Assembly: GCF_009455635.1 (NCBI RefSeq)
Contig: NZ_QPER01000001.1
Coordinates: 4,650,001-4,714,000, forward strand
DNA from: Paraburkholderia agricolaris
Lineage (GTDB): Bacteria > Pseudomonadota > Gammaproteobacteria > Burkholderiales > Burkholderiaceae
Length of the DNA: 64,000 nt
Reading direction: 5' to 3'
The notes under the pieces are model-generated. The model made no database searches. It saw only the letters and a list, made by a program, of their open reading frames with translations, and was not told the origin of the DNA. The position numbers were made by a program, and so were the translations under genes. Positions 55,101-63,787 of the stretch are shown one piece after another; position 1 is the stretch's first letter, and each line of letters opens with the position of its first letter.

Positions 55101-56047
55101 CCGCGGCCGCCGGCGGCCTTGCCGATCGCGTGGATCGCCTGTTCGTACGACGCGTAGTAGCGTTGCGCGTCGGCTTCGGTGGTAGCCGCTTCGCCGAGCA
55201 TGTCGTACGAGTAGCGGAAGCCGCGCGCTTCGTATTTGCGGCTGTTGGCCAGCGCTTCGGAGATGTTCTCGCCGGTGACGAACTGCTCGCCCATCAGGCG
55301 CATCGCCATGTCGACGCCCTTGCGGATCAGCGGCTCGCCGCCCTTACCGATCAGACGCGTGAGCGCCGACGAGAGGCTCGCCTCGCTGTTGGTCCCCACC
55401 AGCTTGCCGGTGATCATCAAGCCCCACGTCGCGGCATTGACGAACAGCGACGGCGCCTGGCCGACGTGCGATTTCCAGTCGCCCTTGCTGATCTTGTCGC
55501 GGATCAGCGCGTCGCGCGTGGCGCGATCGGGAATGCGCAGCAGTGCTTCGGCGAGGCACATCAGCGCCACGCCTTCCTGGCTCGACAACGAGAATTCGTG
55601 GATCAGCCCTTCGACGCCACCGCCCTTGCTCTTCGTGCGCAGCGTTTCGACCAGCTTGCCGGCCATGGCCTGCACATCGCCCGCGAGATTGGCCGGCAGA
55701 CGCGCCTGACCGAGCAGGAACGGCACGCATTCCGGTTCGGGACGGCGATACGCGGCGGTGATCGCCGCGCGCAGCACCGATTGCGGTTGCACGTTCTGCG
55801 CGAATTCGAGGAACGGATGCGACGCGCTGTCTTCGTCGTGCTCAACCGCAGCGCCGTCAGCCAGATCGGCCGAGCCCGTGTGGCCTGACAATTCTGGGGG
55901 TAATTGGCCGTGTTCGATCTTTTCGAGGTATGCGAAGATCGCCTGCTTGATCAGCCAGTGCGGAGTGCGTTCGAGGCGAGTAGCGGCATCTTTCAGCCGG
56001 GAACGCAGGAGGTCGTCGACCTTGACGCCGAGGGTGGTGCTAGCCAT
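52106..56047 (-). CDS. putA: Trifunctional proline utilisation protein PutA
   Basis: PutA oxidises proline to glutamate through FAD-dependent proline dehydrogenase and NAD-dependent P5C dehydrogenase. The 1313-residue start at 56047 has GAAGGAAAC upstream. The first 50 residues are a ribbon-helix-helix DNA-binding domain (LGVKVDDLLRSRLKDAATRL), making it also an autorepressor. The PRODH barrel has GPGISIKLSALHARYSR and RLVKGAYWDTEIKRAQ. The P5CDH domain has VCISPWNFPLAIF, AETGGQNAM (general-base Glu) and the nucleophile Cys in SAGQRCSALR. The C-terminal domain is also present. An operator-like palindrome lies 77 bases upstream. Confidence 0.96.
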   Translation of the reverse strand: MASTTLGVKVDDLLRSRLKDAATRLERTPHWLIKQAIFAYLEKIEHGQLPPELSGHTGSADLADGAAVEHDEDSASHPFLEFAQNVQPQSVLRAAITAAYRRPEPECVPFLLGQARLPANLAGDVQAMAGKLVETLRTKSKGGGVEGLIHEFSLSSQEGVALMCLAEALLRIPDRATRDALIRDKISKGDWKSHVGQAPSLFVNAATWGLMITGKLVGTNSEASLSSALTRLIGKGGEPLIRKGVDMAMRLMGEQFVTGENISEALANSRKYEARGFRYSYDMLGEAATTEADAQRYYASYEQAIHAIGKAAGGRGIYEGPGISIKLSALHARYSRSQQERTMSELLPRVRSLAILARRYDIGLNIDAEEADRLEISLDLLEALCFDPELAGWNGIGFVVQAYQKRCPFVIEYLIDLARRSRHRIMVRLVKGAYWDTEIKRAQVDGLEGYPVYTRKIYTDVSYLACAKKLLGAPDAVYPQFATHNAHTLSAIYYLAGNNYYPGQYEFQCLHGMGEPLYEEVTGRDKLNRPCRVYAPVGTHETLLAYLVRRLLENGANTSFVNRIADESVAIKELIADPVDEASKIVPLGAPHAKIPLPRNLFGAERLNSMGLDLSNEHRLASLSSALLASAHHPWRAAPMLEDNEIAVGVARDVRNPADHRDLVGTVVEAKSEHVSAALAHAVAAAPIWQATPVEARADCLARAADLLEAQMHTLMGLVVREAGKSLANAVAEIREAIDFLRYYSTQIRNEFSNDTHRPLGPVVCISPWNFPLAIFMGQVAAALAAGNTVLAKPAEQTPLIAAQAVRILREAGVPAGAVQLLPGDGETVGAALVADPRTRAVMFTGSTEVARLINRTLSNRLDPEGKPIPLIAETGGQNAMIVDSSALAEQVVADVLQSSFDSAGQRCSALRVLCLQEDVADRTLEMLTGAMRELSVGNPDRLSIDVGPVIDLDAKRGIDAHVAAMREKGRKVEQLPMPEGGAQGTFVPPTLIELDSIDELKREVFGPVLHVVRYRRSQLDKLLEQIRATGYGLTLGIHTRIDETIAHVISSAHVGNIYVNRNVIGAVVGVQPFGGEGLSGTGPKAGGALYLQRLLATRPAGLPKSLAQSLIADVPQAGPNGDNRGDNPSAALAALRDWLIDEQQPVLAARCDGYLSHVPAGATAVLSGPTGERNTYTLGARGTVLCIASTASGARVQFAAALATGNRALFEGAAGEQLVSQLPAALKSYASVKKSADTPFDAVLFEGDSDELLALVKEVAKRPGPIVSVQGVAARALESGDEDYALERLLTERSVSVNTAAAGGNANLMTIG

Positions 56048-56123
56048 GTTTCCTTCTTCGGATACCAGACGACATCGCTGGCGAGAGACTAAAAGTTGAG
56101 CGAATCGTACGCCTCCCAATAAA

Positions 56124-56158
56124 AAGGTGCAACCATGCATCGCGCATGGTTGCACCTT
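56124..56158. promoter_or_regulatory. 15-bp inverted repeat with two GTTGCA hexamers upstream of putA (candidate PutA operator)
   Basis: Perfect arms AAGGTGCAACCATGC and GCATGGTTGCACCTT around ATCGC. Each arm contains GTTGCA (56149-56154 plus strand; 56128-56133 minus strand), the hexamer known as the core PutA recognition site in Escherichia coli. PutA here keeps the ribbon-helix-helix domain. Read toward putA, the stem is followed by TTTTTATT, so the structure could alternatively or also be an intrinsic terminator. Confidence 0.65.
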
Positions 56159-56361
56159 CGTAGAAGCCTTATATGGCGGGGGTTTGCGCCGAATGGCGCC
56201 GCACGTGGCAAGCGCGGTTGCGATTGGTACTTTCCCTAGCGTGATTCTTTTCGCTTTTACCCTTATCAGATTGCTCTGCGCGCCGTTATACAGAACATGG
56301 GTGGCGGCGGCCTCAAGGCACGCACATAAAAAGCGGTACGGGGTTTTAGAGGACTGGTGAA

Positions 56362-56532
56362 ATGGAAAAGTGGTTGGTCATACTGGGCATCTGGGCGATG
56401 TGTGCGATGTGCGCGGTGCTGTTCATCCGTGGCGCGACGGGTGGTTCGGGCAAACGCACGGCCGCGGATGGACGTGCGCGTCCGGCCTCACGCGCCTCGG
56501 CAGGCGATGTGCGGGCAGCGGCGAACGATTGA
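56362..56532 (+). CDS. 56-residue single-pass membrane protein
   Basis: MEKWLVILGIWAMCAMCAVL opens a hydrophobic helix (about residues 4-23) followed by a short, basic, Ala/Gly/Arg-rich cytoplasmic-type tail. A GAGG lies 9 bases before the ATG. It stands alone between the divergent putA and the convergent small gene. I do not recognise the family, but the signal-anchor pattern supports a real gene. Confidence 0.6.
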   Translation: MEKWLVILGIWAMCAMCAVLFIRGATGGSGKRTAADGRARPASRASAGDVRAAAND

Positions 56533-56673
56533 ACGGTTGAATCCGGCGGCTCGCCATGGCCATAGCGATGCCGGTCCCGATCCCGATTGAGGTCTCGATC
56601 GAGCTCTCGATTAATGCAGCGAACAGTGAATGTGCGCCGCCCGGTTCAACCAGCGGCGATGTCGACGCGCGCG

Positions 56674-56919
56674 TCAGAAGTGCGTGATCGGCTCGAACTG
56701 CGCGCAGACGTCATCAGGCGAAACGAGCTGGTCGTGCAGACGGCAAAGCCGGCTGTCCGCCACGCTCGCGCCGAACCCGGAACTGAACACGGTGAGGCCC
56801 GGAATGCTCTGCTCCAGTGAATGCCGATCCTCGGCGCGATACCGGCAGCTTGCACAGCGCGGCACGCACGCGTCTCCGCGTGCGTGGGCCGTGCCGGCAA
56901 TGCGGACAGCCTCGCTCAT
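56674..56919 (-). CDS. 81-residue Cys/His protein translationally coupled to the exporter gene
   Basis: The start ATG at 56919 shares a base with the exporter stop (TAATG), which argues for real translation. Candidate metal ligands are C22-x2-C25 (CASC), C59-x2-H62 (CRLH) and C72. The middle IPGLTVFSSGFGASVADSRL and ending DDVCAQFEP recall a small Cys-rich family common in Burkholderia with a C-x2-C...C-x2-H...C layout. The function is unknown; zinc or iron-sulfur binding is inferred. Confidence 0.65.
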   Translation of the reverse strand: MSEAVRIAGTAHARGDACVPRCASCRYRAEDRHSLEQSIPGLTVFSSGFGASVADSRLCRLHDQLVSPDDVCAQFEPITHF

Positions 56920-58355
56920 TACGAGCCCTGTCCCAAGCTATTCCAGTACGGTGCGAACACGTGCGCGGACAGCGCGTAGCCGATGGCGATATTGACGACC
57001 ACGCCCGCCGTGAAGGCCAGGAACGGCTTCAGGCCGGTGGCCGACAACGCGCGCAGGCGAGTGGTCAACCCGATGCTCAGAAAACAGAACGTGAACGCCC
57101 ACGTGCGCAGCGCGGTAATCGGCGCGACGAATTCGGGCGTGACGATCTTGCGGTAATCGGCCAGCGAGTAGTGACTGGCGACCCACGTCACCAGAGCGGA
57201 TGCGATCACGAAGCCGATCACGAATTTCGGGAAACGCGCCCAGATATCGCCCACTTTGGCCCTGGATTTGACGCCACTGTCCTGCGATTCCCAGCGTGTT
57301 GTCGCGACAATCGCCAGCACGAACGCCCAGATACCGATCCAGATGTCGCGGCCCACCACCTTCATCAGCGTGAACGCCTGCAGCGACGCCTCTGGCGCGC
57401 CCGCAATAACACCACCCGCGTGCTTCGCAAAGTCGCCATAGGCTTGCGCGGCGGCAATGCCCGCGGCGTCGGCGAATTCGGAGGTGCCGATCCACGCGCC
57501 GGCGACCGCCGTCGATAGTCCCAGCGAGCGCGACGCGAACGGCAGCACGAAGATCATCACGATCGCCCACAACACGACCAGCGTGATCGCCACCGACGCC
57601 TGTTCGCGCCTCGCCCGCACCGCGCCGGCAATCGCAATTGCCGCCGAGACACCACACACCGCGCCGCCCACACCGAGCACGGCCGCGAACCGCCGGTCGA
57701 GGCCAAGCGCCTTGCCGGCAAAAAAGATCACAAAGAATGTCACGAGCGAGACGATGGTCGCCTGCCCGACCGCGACCGGCCCCGCCCACACCAGCAAGGT
57801 GAACGGCAGCGTCGCACCGAGCAGCACGATGCCGACCTTGATGTAAAACTCCACTCGCAGACCGGCGGAGAACCACTCGGGCAAGGTGAATACATTCGAG
57901 ATCAGCAGGCCGAGCGCCAGCGCCACCAGCGGCGGTTCGAGGTTGTACTTCGACGCATTGACCCACGCGCCCAGCGTGAAGATCAAAGCCGATGCGATGA
58001 ACAGGATCAGGAACGACGCCAGGAATGCGCCGATCCGCTGCTTCAACGCGGTAAGACTCACGCCGAACAGCACCGCGAACACAACGAACAGCGCAACATA
58101 AGCCGGCAGATGCTTACCGATGTCCTGCGCGGCTTGTGCCACGTTCGACCATTTGGCCGGCGCTACCGCCAACCACTTGATGCTGCTGCCCGAGGCGAAT
58201 AGTCCCCAGGCGATCACGATCACCAGCAGGCCGATCCAGACGGCCCACCAGTCTTCAGTGGAAAAGAGACCGCCGTCGTGTGCGCTTTGGCCACTGTGAT
58301 CTTTGCCGGGCGCCGCGCCAGTCGGCAGCGTTTGATTGGTATCGCTCATCGTCAT
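56919..58355 (-). CDS. YeiH/UPF0324 family putative sulfate exporter
   Basis: A 478-residue multispanning inner-membrane protein. About ten or more hydrophobic segments are visible, including LVIVIAWGLFASG, AFLASFLILFIASALIF, KVGIVLLGATLPFTLLVWAG and FCFLSIGLTTRL. FGVGGAVCGVSAAIAIAGA-type and IGTSEFADAAG blocks are typical of the family. The start is ATG 58355 or 58349 (an in-frame second Met). The family is only a putative anion exporter. A small Cys protein is coupled to its 3' end. Confidence 0.87.
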   Translation of the reverse strand: MTMSDTNQTLPTGAAPGKDHSGQSAHDGGLFSTEDWWAVWIGLLVIVIAWGLFASGSSIKWLAVAPAKWSNVAQAAQDIGKHLPAYVALFVVFAVLFGVSLTALKQRIGAFLASFLILFIASALIFTLGAWVNASKYNLEPPLVALALGLLISNVFTLPEWFSAGLRVEFYIKVGIVLLGATLPFTLLVWAGPVAVGQATIVSLVTFFVIFFAGKALGLDRRFAAVLGVGGAVCGVSAAIAIAGAVRARREQASVAITLVVLWAIVMIFVLPFASRSLGLSTAVAGAWIGTSEFADAAGIAAAQAYGDFAKHAGGVIAGAPEASLQAFTLMKVVGRDIWIGIWAFVLAIVATTRWESQDSGVKSRAKVGDIWARFPKFVIGFVIASALVTWVASHYSLADYRKIVTPEFVAPITALRTWAFTFCFLSIGLTTRLRALSATGLKPFLAFTAGVVVNIAIGYALSAHVFAPYWNSLGQGS

Positions 58356-58526
58356 GCCCCGAGTGAGTAGAGGTACATCGGCGCGGGAATGTTGGAGTTT
58401 TGCTTAACGATGCGCCGATTCGGCGAAATATAGGCGAGCGGCGGCGCAAAACGAAACGACCATTCGCTCTATGAATATGACTCAAAGGAGTAACGAGCAA
58501 CGCCGCGGGTGGCGCGGCGGCAGGCG

Positions 58527-60773
58527 TCAGATGTCGAGCGGGTCGACTTCGAGGTTCCAGCGCAGCACGCCTTTCAGTGTGCGCAGCATCGGTTGCCACG
58601 CGCGCAACGTAGCCTGCAGCGCACCCCGCGATGCGCTCTCAATCAGCAATTGCGCGCGATGCACATGCATCACCTTGACGATGGTGAGCGGCACGGCGTC
58701 ATAAACCGTCACGCGCTCGGCGGCCGGGATCTCCGTCAGCGCGGCGGCGGCCTGTTGCAGGAAGGCAAGCGCGGCTTCGAGTGTGCGGCCTTCGGCGCGC
58801 AGCAAAGCCTGATAGACGAACGGCGGCAAGTGAGCGTCACGCCGTTCGGCCAGCGTCGAACTGGCAAAGCCGACGTAGTCATGCCGGCCCAACGCGTGGT
58901 ACAGCGCATGGCGCGGATAGCGTGTCTGCACCAGCACTTCGCCTGGCAAACCGGCACGGCCGGCGCGGCCGCTCACCTGCATCAATTGCGCGAAGAGCCG
59001 CTCGCTCGCGCGGAAGTCGTGTGAGAACAAGGCGGTGTCCGCATTCAGCACGCCGACCAGCGACACCCGCTGAAAATCGTGCCCCTTCGCAATCATCTGC
59101 GTACCGACGAGGATATCGACCTCACCCGCGTGAACGTCGGAAAACAGCGCCTGCGCGCTGCCTTTGCGGCGCGTACTGTCGGCGTCGATGCGCAACACGC
59201 GGGCACCGGGTACGGCGCTCGCCAGGGTTTCTTCAACGCGTTGAGTGCCGCGTCCCATCGGCGCGATGTCGACATTGCCGCACTCCGGGCACGAACGCGG
59301 AATGCGCGATTCCCAGCCGCAGTGGTGGCAGCGCAGCGCGCGCTCGGGTTTGTGCAACACGACGTAGGCGCTGCAACGCGGGCAGCCTGCCACCCAGCCA
59401 CAGGCATCGCAGGCGAGCTGCGGCGCGTAACCACGCCGGTTGAGAAATACCAGACTCTGCTCACCGCGCTCGAGCCGCACCTTCAGCGCCGCGATCAACG
59501 GCCCGGATAAACCTTCCACCGAAGCCCGCCCGCGCCGGCGCTCTTCTTCCAGATCGATCAGCTTGACGGTCGGCAAAACAGCCTCGGCGACCGCCCGGCG
59601 CGACAGGGTAAGCCGCTTATAGCGCCCCTGATCCGCCTGCCACCAGCTTTCCAGCGACGGCGTGGCCGAGCCGAGCACCACCGGCAAAGCCAGTTGTTTG
59701 GCGCGATAGATCGCCAGATCACGCGCCGAATAGCGCAGGCCTTCCTGCTGCTTGTAGGCCGGATCGTGTTCCTCATCGACGACAATGATCGCGAGTTTTG
59801 GCAGCGAGGCAAGCACCGCCAGCCGCGTGCCGAGCACAATGCGGGCACGCCCGGTGTGCGCGGCAAACCAGTTGCGGGCCCGTTCGCCTTCCGCGAGACC
59901 GCTGTGCAACGTGACGATCGAGGTGCCTTCGAGCGCAGCAAAGCGCGCACGGAAGGCCGACTCGAACTGCGGCGTCAGATTGATTTCGGGGACGAGGACG
60001 AGTGCCTGGGCGTCGGGCTTCGCGGCCAGAATCTCGGCGAGCGCACGCAGATACACCTCCGTTTTGCCGCTTCCCGTCACGCCGTGCAGCAGGAATGGGG
60101 CGAAACCGTTCGCGTCGCGGATCGCCTCGACTGCGCTCGCCTGCTCGTCGGTGAGGGTGGGCAGGATGGGCGCGGGTGTATCCGCCGACCCGGGAGTGGC
60201 GAGTACCTCGGCGGCTTCGATCACCTCCAGCGCAACCCAGCCTTCGGCTTGCCATGCGTCCAGGGTTGCAATGGCTTTGGGGTGGAGCGCACGGGCGTCG
60301 GCGGCGATCAGAAATTCGGCTTCGGCGAGAGCTGAGGCGAGCTTGCGCAGCGCGCTGGCGCGCGCAGGCAAAGTTTCGGGCAGTGCGGCGCGGCCTGCCG
60401 CCGTCAGGCTGTAACGCTTTTCCGGTGCGAACAGACGCGACCAGCGCGAGGCATCTCGCAGAGCTTGTGGCAACGCGGGCAACGCGACTTCTCCGAGGCC
60501 GCGCTGATAGTAATCGGCAGCGAAGGCCGTGAGACCCAGCCATTCGGCCGACAGCGGCGGGCAGGCGGTACAGACTGCGCTAACCGCCCGCAAGCGCTCC
60601 GCCGGCACGTCACTGTGAGTAGTCACTTCGCAGACGAGGCCAACCACATGACGCTTGCCGAACGGCACGCTCACCAACATGCCCGGCGCGACAGGCTCGG
60701 GTGTGTCGCAACGGTAGTCGAACAAAGTCGGCAGCGGATGATCCAGCGCGACGCGGACGAAAACGTCACTCAC
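58527..60773 (-). CDS. priA: Primosomal replication restart helicase PriA
   Basis: PriA reloads the replisome at stalled forks. The 748-residue protein has the 3'-end-binding domain, then helicase Walker A HGVTGSGKTEVYLRA, DEEHDPAYKQQEGLRYSARDLA, LGSATPSLESW, and the zinc-binding insertion with paired Cys (CDACGW, CPRCSAY, CHHCGW, CPECG), followed by QMIAKGHDF and SGRAGRAGLPGEV. All eight zinc-ligand Cys are present. Transcribed on the minus strand downstream of hemE, with 464 bases between them. Confidence 0.96.
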   Translation of the reverse strand: MSDVFVRVALDHPLPTLFDYRCDTPEPVAPGMLVSVPFGKRHVVGLVCEVTTHSDVPAERLRAVSAVCTACPPLSAEWLGLTAFAADYYQRGLGEVALPALPQALRDASRWSRLFAPEKRYSLTAAGRAALPETLPARASALRKLASALAEAEFLIAADARALHPKAIATLDAWQAEGWVALEVIEAAEVLATPGSADTPAPILPTLTDEQASAVEAIRDANGFAPFLLHGVTGSGKTEVYLRALAEILAAKPDAQALVLVPEINLTPQFESAFRARFAALEGTSIVTLHSGLAEGERARNWFAAHTGRARIVLGTRLAVLASLPKLAIIVVDEEHDPAYKQQEGLRYSARDLAIYRAKQLALPVVLGSATPSLESWWQADQGRYKRLTLSRRAVAEAVLPTVKLIDLEEERRRGRASVEGLSGPLIAALKVRLERGEQSLVFLNRRGYAPQLACDACGWVAGCPRCSAYVVLHKPERALRCHHCGWESRIPRSCPECGNVDIAPMGRGTQRVEETLASAVPGARVLRIDADSTRRKGSAQALFSDVHAGEVDILVGTQMIAKGHDFQRVSLVGVLNADTALFSHDFRASERLFAQLMQVSGRAGRAGLPGEVLVQTRYPRHALYHALGRHDYVGFASSTLAERRDAHLPPFVYQALLRAEGRTLEAALAFLQQAAAALTEIPAAERVTVYDAVPLTIVKVMHVHRAQLLIESASRGALQATLRAWQPMLRTLKGVLRWNLEVDPLDI

Positions 60774-61237
60774 GCGGCGGTGTGGATCAGGTAAATGGCT
60801 GCGTCACGACGCCGCGTCACAGCGCGCATTGAACACACGGCGAACCCATCGAAGTTAAAGTAAAACTTCAATTTCCGCGCTAAGTTTTGGATTCGGCTGA
60901 ACAATTGCAATCGGCCCGCTTGCCTGTGGATAACTTTGTTGAGAACTTCGCTCAGATGGGCCAGGAACCGCGCCGCAGCGGCGTTCTGTGGGATTTCACA
61001 CATTTTGTCGTGAGCCCTTGAAACCCTTGCCAGACAAGGCTGAGATCAAAGGCGCCGACAATGTGCAAGGGCTAAGGCAGGACGAAAGCTTCTACCGCGC
61101 CGCAGCGTGAACAATGTGCATAAGTCAAGTCTTGACTTTCGTGGGACCGCCATCTGACGGCCCGTTGACTACAAATATTCCCTTAGACCGAGAGCCCAGT
61201 TCGCCGCAATGCAGCAAAAATGGCAACGATTTCGGCG
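60774..61237. other. Intergenic region between priA and hemE with a DnaA box and a palindrome
   Basis: 464 bases without a supported ORF. It holds a perfect DnaA box TGTGGATAA (60925-60933), a palindrome AAGTCAAG-t-CTTGACTT (61122-61138) and a pair CCTTG...CAAGG near 61027-61041. The priA promoter must lie here. Confidence 0.5.
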
Positions 61238-62338
61238 TCAGGTTGGTGCATGCGCGCCACTGCGAATCGCGCGGCTATGACGATGGACTTCGTCTACCAG
61301 TTCGGCGACGTTCTCCGGCGGCGTGAACTGCGAAATGCCATGGCCGAGATTGAAAATATGGCCAGGATGATTCCCGAAGCTGTCGAGCACGGCGCGCGCC
61401 TCCATGCGGATCGAGGCCGGCGGCGCAAACAGCACCGAAGGATCGATATTGCCCTGCAGCGCGACCTTGCTACCCACACGCTCGCGGGCTCGGCCCAGGT
61501 TCACGGTCCAGTCGAGACCGACCGCATCCACACCCGTATCGGCGATCTCATCGAGCCACAAGCCTCCGCCCTTCGTGAAGGTGATCACCGGCACTTTTTC
61601 GCCGTCGTGATCGCGCTTCAGCTGGCTCACGACCTGCTGGATGTATTGCAGAGAGAAGCGTTGATAGACGCCATCTGCGAGCGCCCCGCCCCACGTGTCG
61701 AAAATCATCACGGCTTGCGCACCGGCTTCGATTTGCGCATTCAGATATGCCGCAACCGACTTCGCGTTGACCTCGAGAATACGGTGCATCAAGTCCGGGC
61801 GGGCATACAACATGGATTTGACGGTGCGGAAATCCGCCGACCCGCTGCCTTCGACCATGTAGCACGCCAAGGTCCACGGGCTGCCTGAAAACCCGATCAG
61901 CGGCACGCGCTGACGGCCTTGCGCGTCGGTGAGCGCGGTGCGGATTTCGCGCACTGCGTCGGTCACGTAGCGCAGCGTGGCGTCGATATCCGGCACAGCA
62001 AGGCGTGCCACGTCGTCTTCAGTGCGTACCGGCCGGGCGAATTTCGGACCCTCGCCGGCGACGAATTCGAGACCCAGGCCCATGGCGTCCGGCACGGTCA
62101 GGATGTCGGAAAACAGGATCGCGGCGTCGAGCGGATAGCGCTCCAGCGGTTGCAGCGTTACCTCCGTTGCGTACGCCGGGTTCTTCGCCAGACCAAGGAA
62201 ACTGCCCGCACGAGCTCGCGTGGCGTTGTATTCCGGCAGATAGCGGCCAGCCTGCCGCATCAGCCAGATCGGCGTGTAGTCGGTCGGCTGGCGCAGCAGC
62301 GCGCGCAGGAAAGTATCGTTCAGGAGTTTATGGGCCAC
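61238..62338 (-). CDS. hemE: Uroporphyrinogen decarboxylase
   Basis: HemE decarboxylates uroporphyrinogen III to coproporphyrinogen III in haem synthesis. The 366 residues start with a GTG at 62338 ([15 protein letters not shown]), which matches family starts; the frame is open to a TTG at 62359. Key blocks: [13 protein letters not shown] (the substrate-binding Arg region), [14 protein letters not shown] (catalytic Asp), [15 protein letters not shown] and FNLGHGI near the C-terminus. It is a complete housekeeping gene. Confidence 0.96.
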   Translation of the reverse strand: MAHKLLNDTFLRALLRQPTDYTPIWLMRQAGRYLPEYNATRARAGSFLGLAKNPAYATEVTLQPLERYPLDAAILFSDILTVPDAMGLGLEFVAGEGPKFARPVRTEDDVARLAVPDIDATLRYVTDAVREIRTALTDAQGRQRVPLIGFSGSPWTLACYMVEGSGSADFRTVKSMLYARPDLMHRILEVNAKSVAAYLNAQIEAGAQAVMIFDTWGGALADGVYQRFSLQYIQQVVSQLKRDHDGEKVPVITFTKGGGLWLDEIADTGVDAVGLDWTVNLGRARERVGSKVALQGNIDPSVLFAPPASIRMEARAVLDSFGNHPGHIFNLGHGISQFTPPENVAELVDEVHRHSRAIRSGAHAPT

Positions 62339-62556
62339 GTTGCGTACGACTGAAGGCAAAGGGGCATTTTACCGGAGCCGGCCCGCCGTATCGCGCTTGA
62401 TCCAGGCAATAACGCTCACACACCTTGCTTGCGGCCGGCTTTTTCGCTGCCCCGTGCGGCGCCATGACTCAGCTGAACGGCCAATGTTCAAGCGCGAATT
62501 GCCGGGCTATCATCCGACGGCCTTACCAAACAATTACGCGCAACCAAGGAGACTCG

Positions 62557-63354
62557 ATGAACAAGGCAGCACTCGCACTGCTCGGCGTTTTGACCGGTGT
62601 TTTGATGCACGCAGGCGTGGCCCAGGCGCAGACCAGCACCACGGCCGCGGCGCCCTCCCGGCTCGACGAAATCCTCGCGCGTGGCACGCTGCGCGCCTGT
62701 ACAACGGGTGACTACAAGCCGTACTCGTTTTACAAGGCAGACGGCCAGTTCGAAGGTATCGATATCGACATGACCGAGTCGCTCGCCAAATCGCTCGGCG
62801 TGAAGGCTGAATTCGTCAAGACGTCGTGGTCGAACCTGATGAACGACTTCGTCGCGAAATGCGACATTGGCGTGGGCGGGGTTTCGCCAACGCTCGAGCG
62901 TCAGAAGCGCGCGTTTTTCACGCAGGCGTACATGATCGACGGCAAAACGCCGATCGTCCGGTGCGACGACGTCAACAAGTATCAGACGGTAGCGCAGATC
63001 GATCAGCCGGCGACCCGCGTGATCGTCAATCCGGGCGGCACCAACGAGCGTTTCGCCAAGCAGTATTTCCCGCACGCGAATCTGACTATCTATCCGGACA
63101 ACGTGACGATCTTCAAGCAGATCCTCGCCGGCAAGGCCGATGTCATGGTGACGGATGCGTCAGAGACCCTGCTGCAGCAAAAGCTGAATCCGGGTCTTTG
63201 CTCAGTGCATCCGGACAAGCCGTTCCAGTACGGCGAGAAGGCGTGGCTGCTGCCGCGCGGCGATGTGACGTTCCAGCAATACGTCGATCAGTGGCTGCAC
63301 CTCGCGCGCGCGACCGGCGAGTATCAGGCAATCTCGGACAAATGGCTGAAGTAG
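62557..63354 (+). CDS. PheC-like periplasmic cyclohexadienyl dehydratase (or amino-acid binding protein)
   Basis: A 265-residue exported protein of the type II periplasmic-binding fold. AAGGAG stands 5 bases before the ATG and a signal peptide follows (cleavage near AQA). Annotation pipelines would call it an amino-acid ABC receptor, but it aligns closely to Pseudomonas PheC: TTGDYKPYSF (D52), IVNPGGTNERFAK (N158) and MVTDASETLLQ (E203). These are the positions I recall as D21, N128 and the catalytic general-acid E173 of that enzyme. No permease or ATPase is adjacent. It would convert prephenate/arogenate to phenylpyruvate/phenylalanine in the periplasm. Confidence 0.75.
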   Translation: MNKAALALLGVLTGVLMHAGVAQAQTSTTAAAPSRLDEILARGTLRACTTGDYKPYSFYKADGQFEGIDIDMTESLAKSLGVKAEFVKTSWSNLMNDFVAKCDIGVGGVSPTLERQKRAFFTQAYMIDGKTPIVRCDDVNKYQTVAQIDQPATRVIVNPGGTNERFAKQYFPHANLTIYPDNVTIFKQILAGKADVMVTDASETLLQQKLNPGLCSVHPDKPFQYGEKAWLLPRGDVTFQQYVDQWLHLARATGEYQAISDKWLK

Positions 63355-63787
63355 CTGGAGGGACGCGGTCTGCGTCCTGCCCAGTTGGCAAAGACTGGCA
63401 GGTCGATTGACTAATAAGTCCGCACGGCTGACACAATCGTGTAACCAGCGTTTGAGGTGTTAAGCAAAACCTGAGCAATCCAGTTGAACAGAGGGTCGAC
63501 GAACCGGCCCTCTGACAAGTCTTCCCCGCATGCATGAAATGCTGCGGCGCAGCGCGCAGAACTGCCCGCGAATAAGCGGGTTTCGTCACGCCGGAAAACC
63601 GCCTGTAATACAGCCGATCCGTCCTGAAAAAGTTGAGCATGCAACCATTTCATGCGGAATCGACTGAACGGATTACGCCGCGATATGCGTCACGAGTAGC
63701 ATCAATCAGGCGTATGAAATTGCACAACTGTCATCGGTAAAATTTACGTTTAAAACGTTTCGGATTGGAAATAAGTCCTGCAACGCC
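63355..63787. other. Gene-free stretch after the PheC-like gene
   Basis: 433 bases. An 80-codon minus-strand ORF (63411-63653) is open but has no Shine-Dalgarno and mixed codon use, so I do not call it. No strong hairpin is visible. An AT-rich patch at 63710-63775 could be a promoter. Confidence 0.35.
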
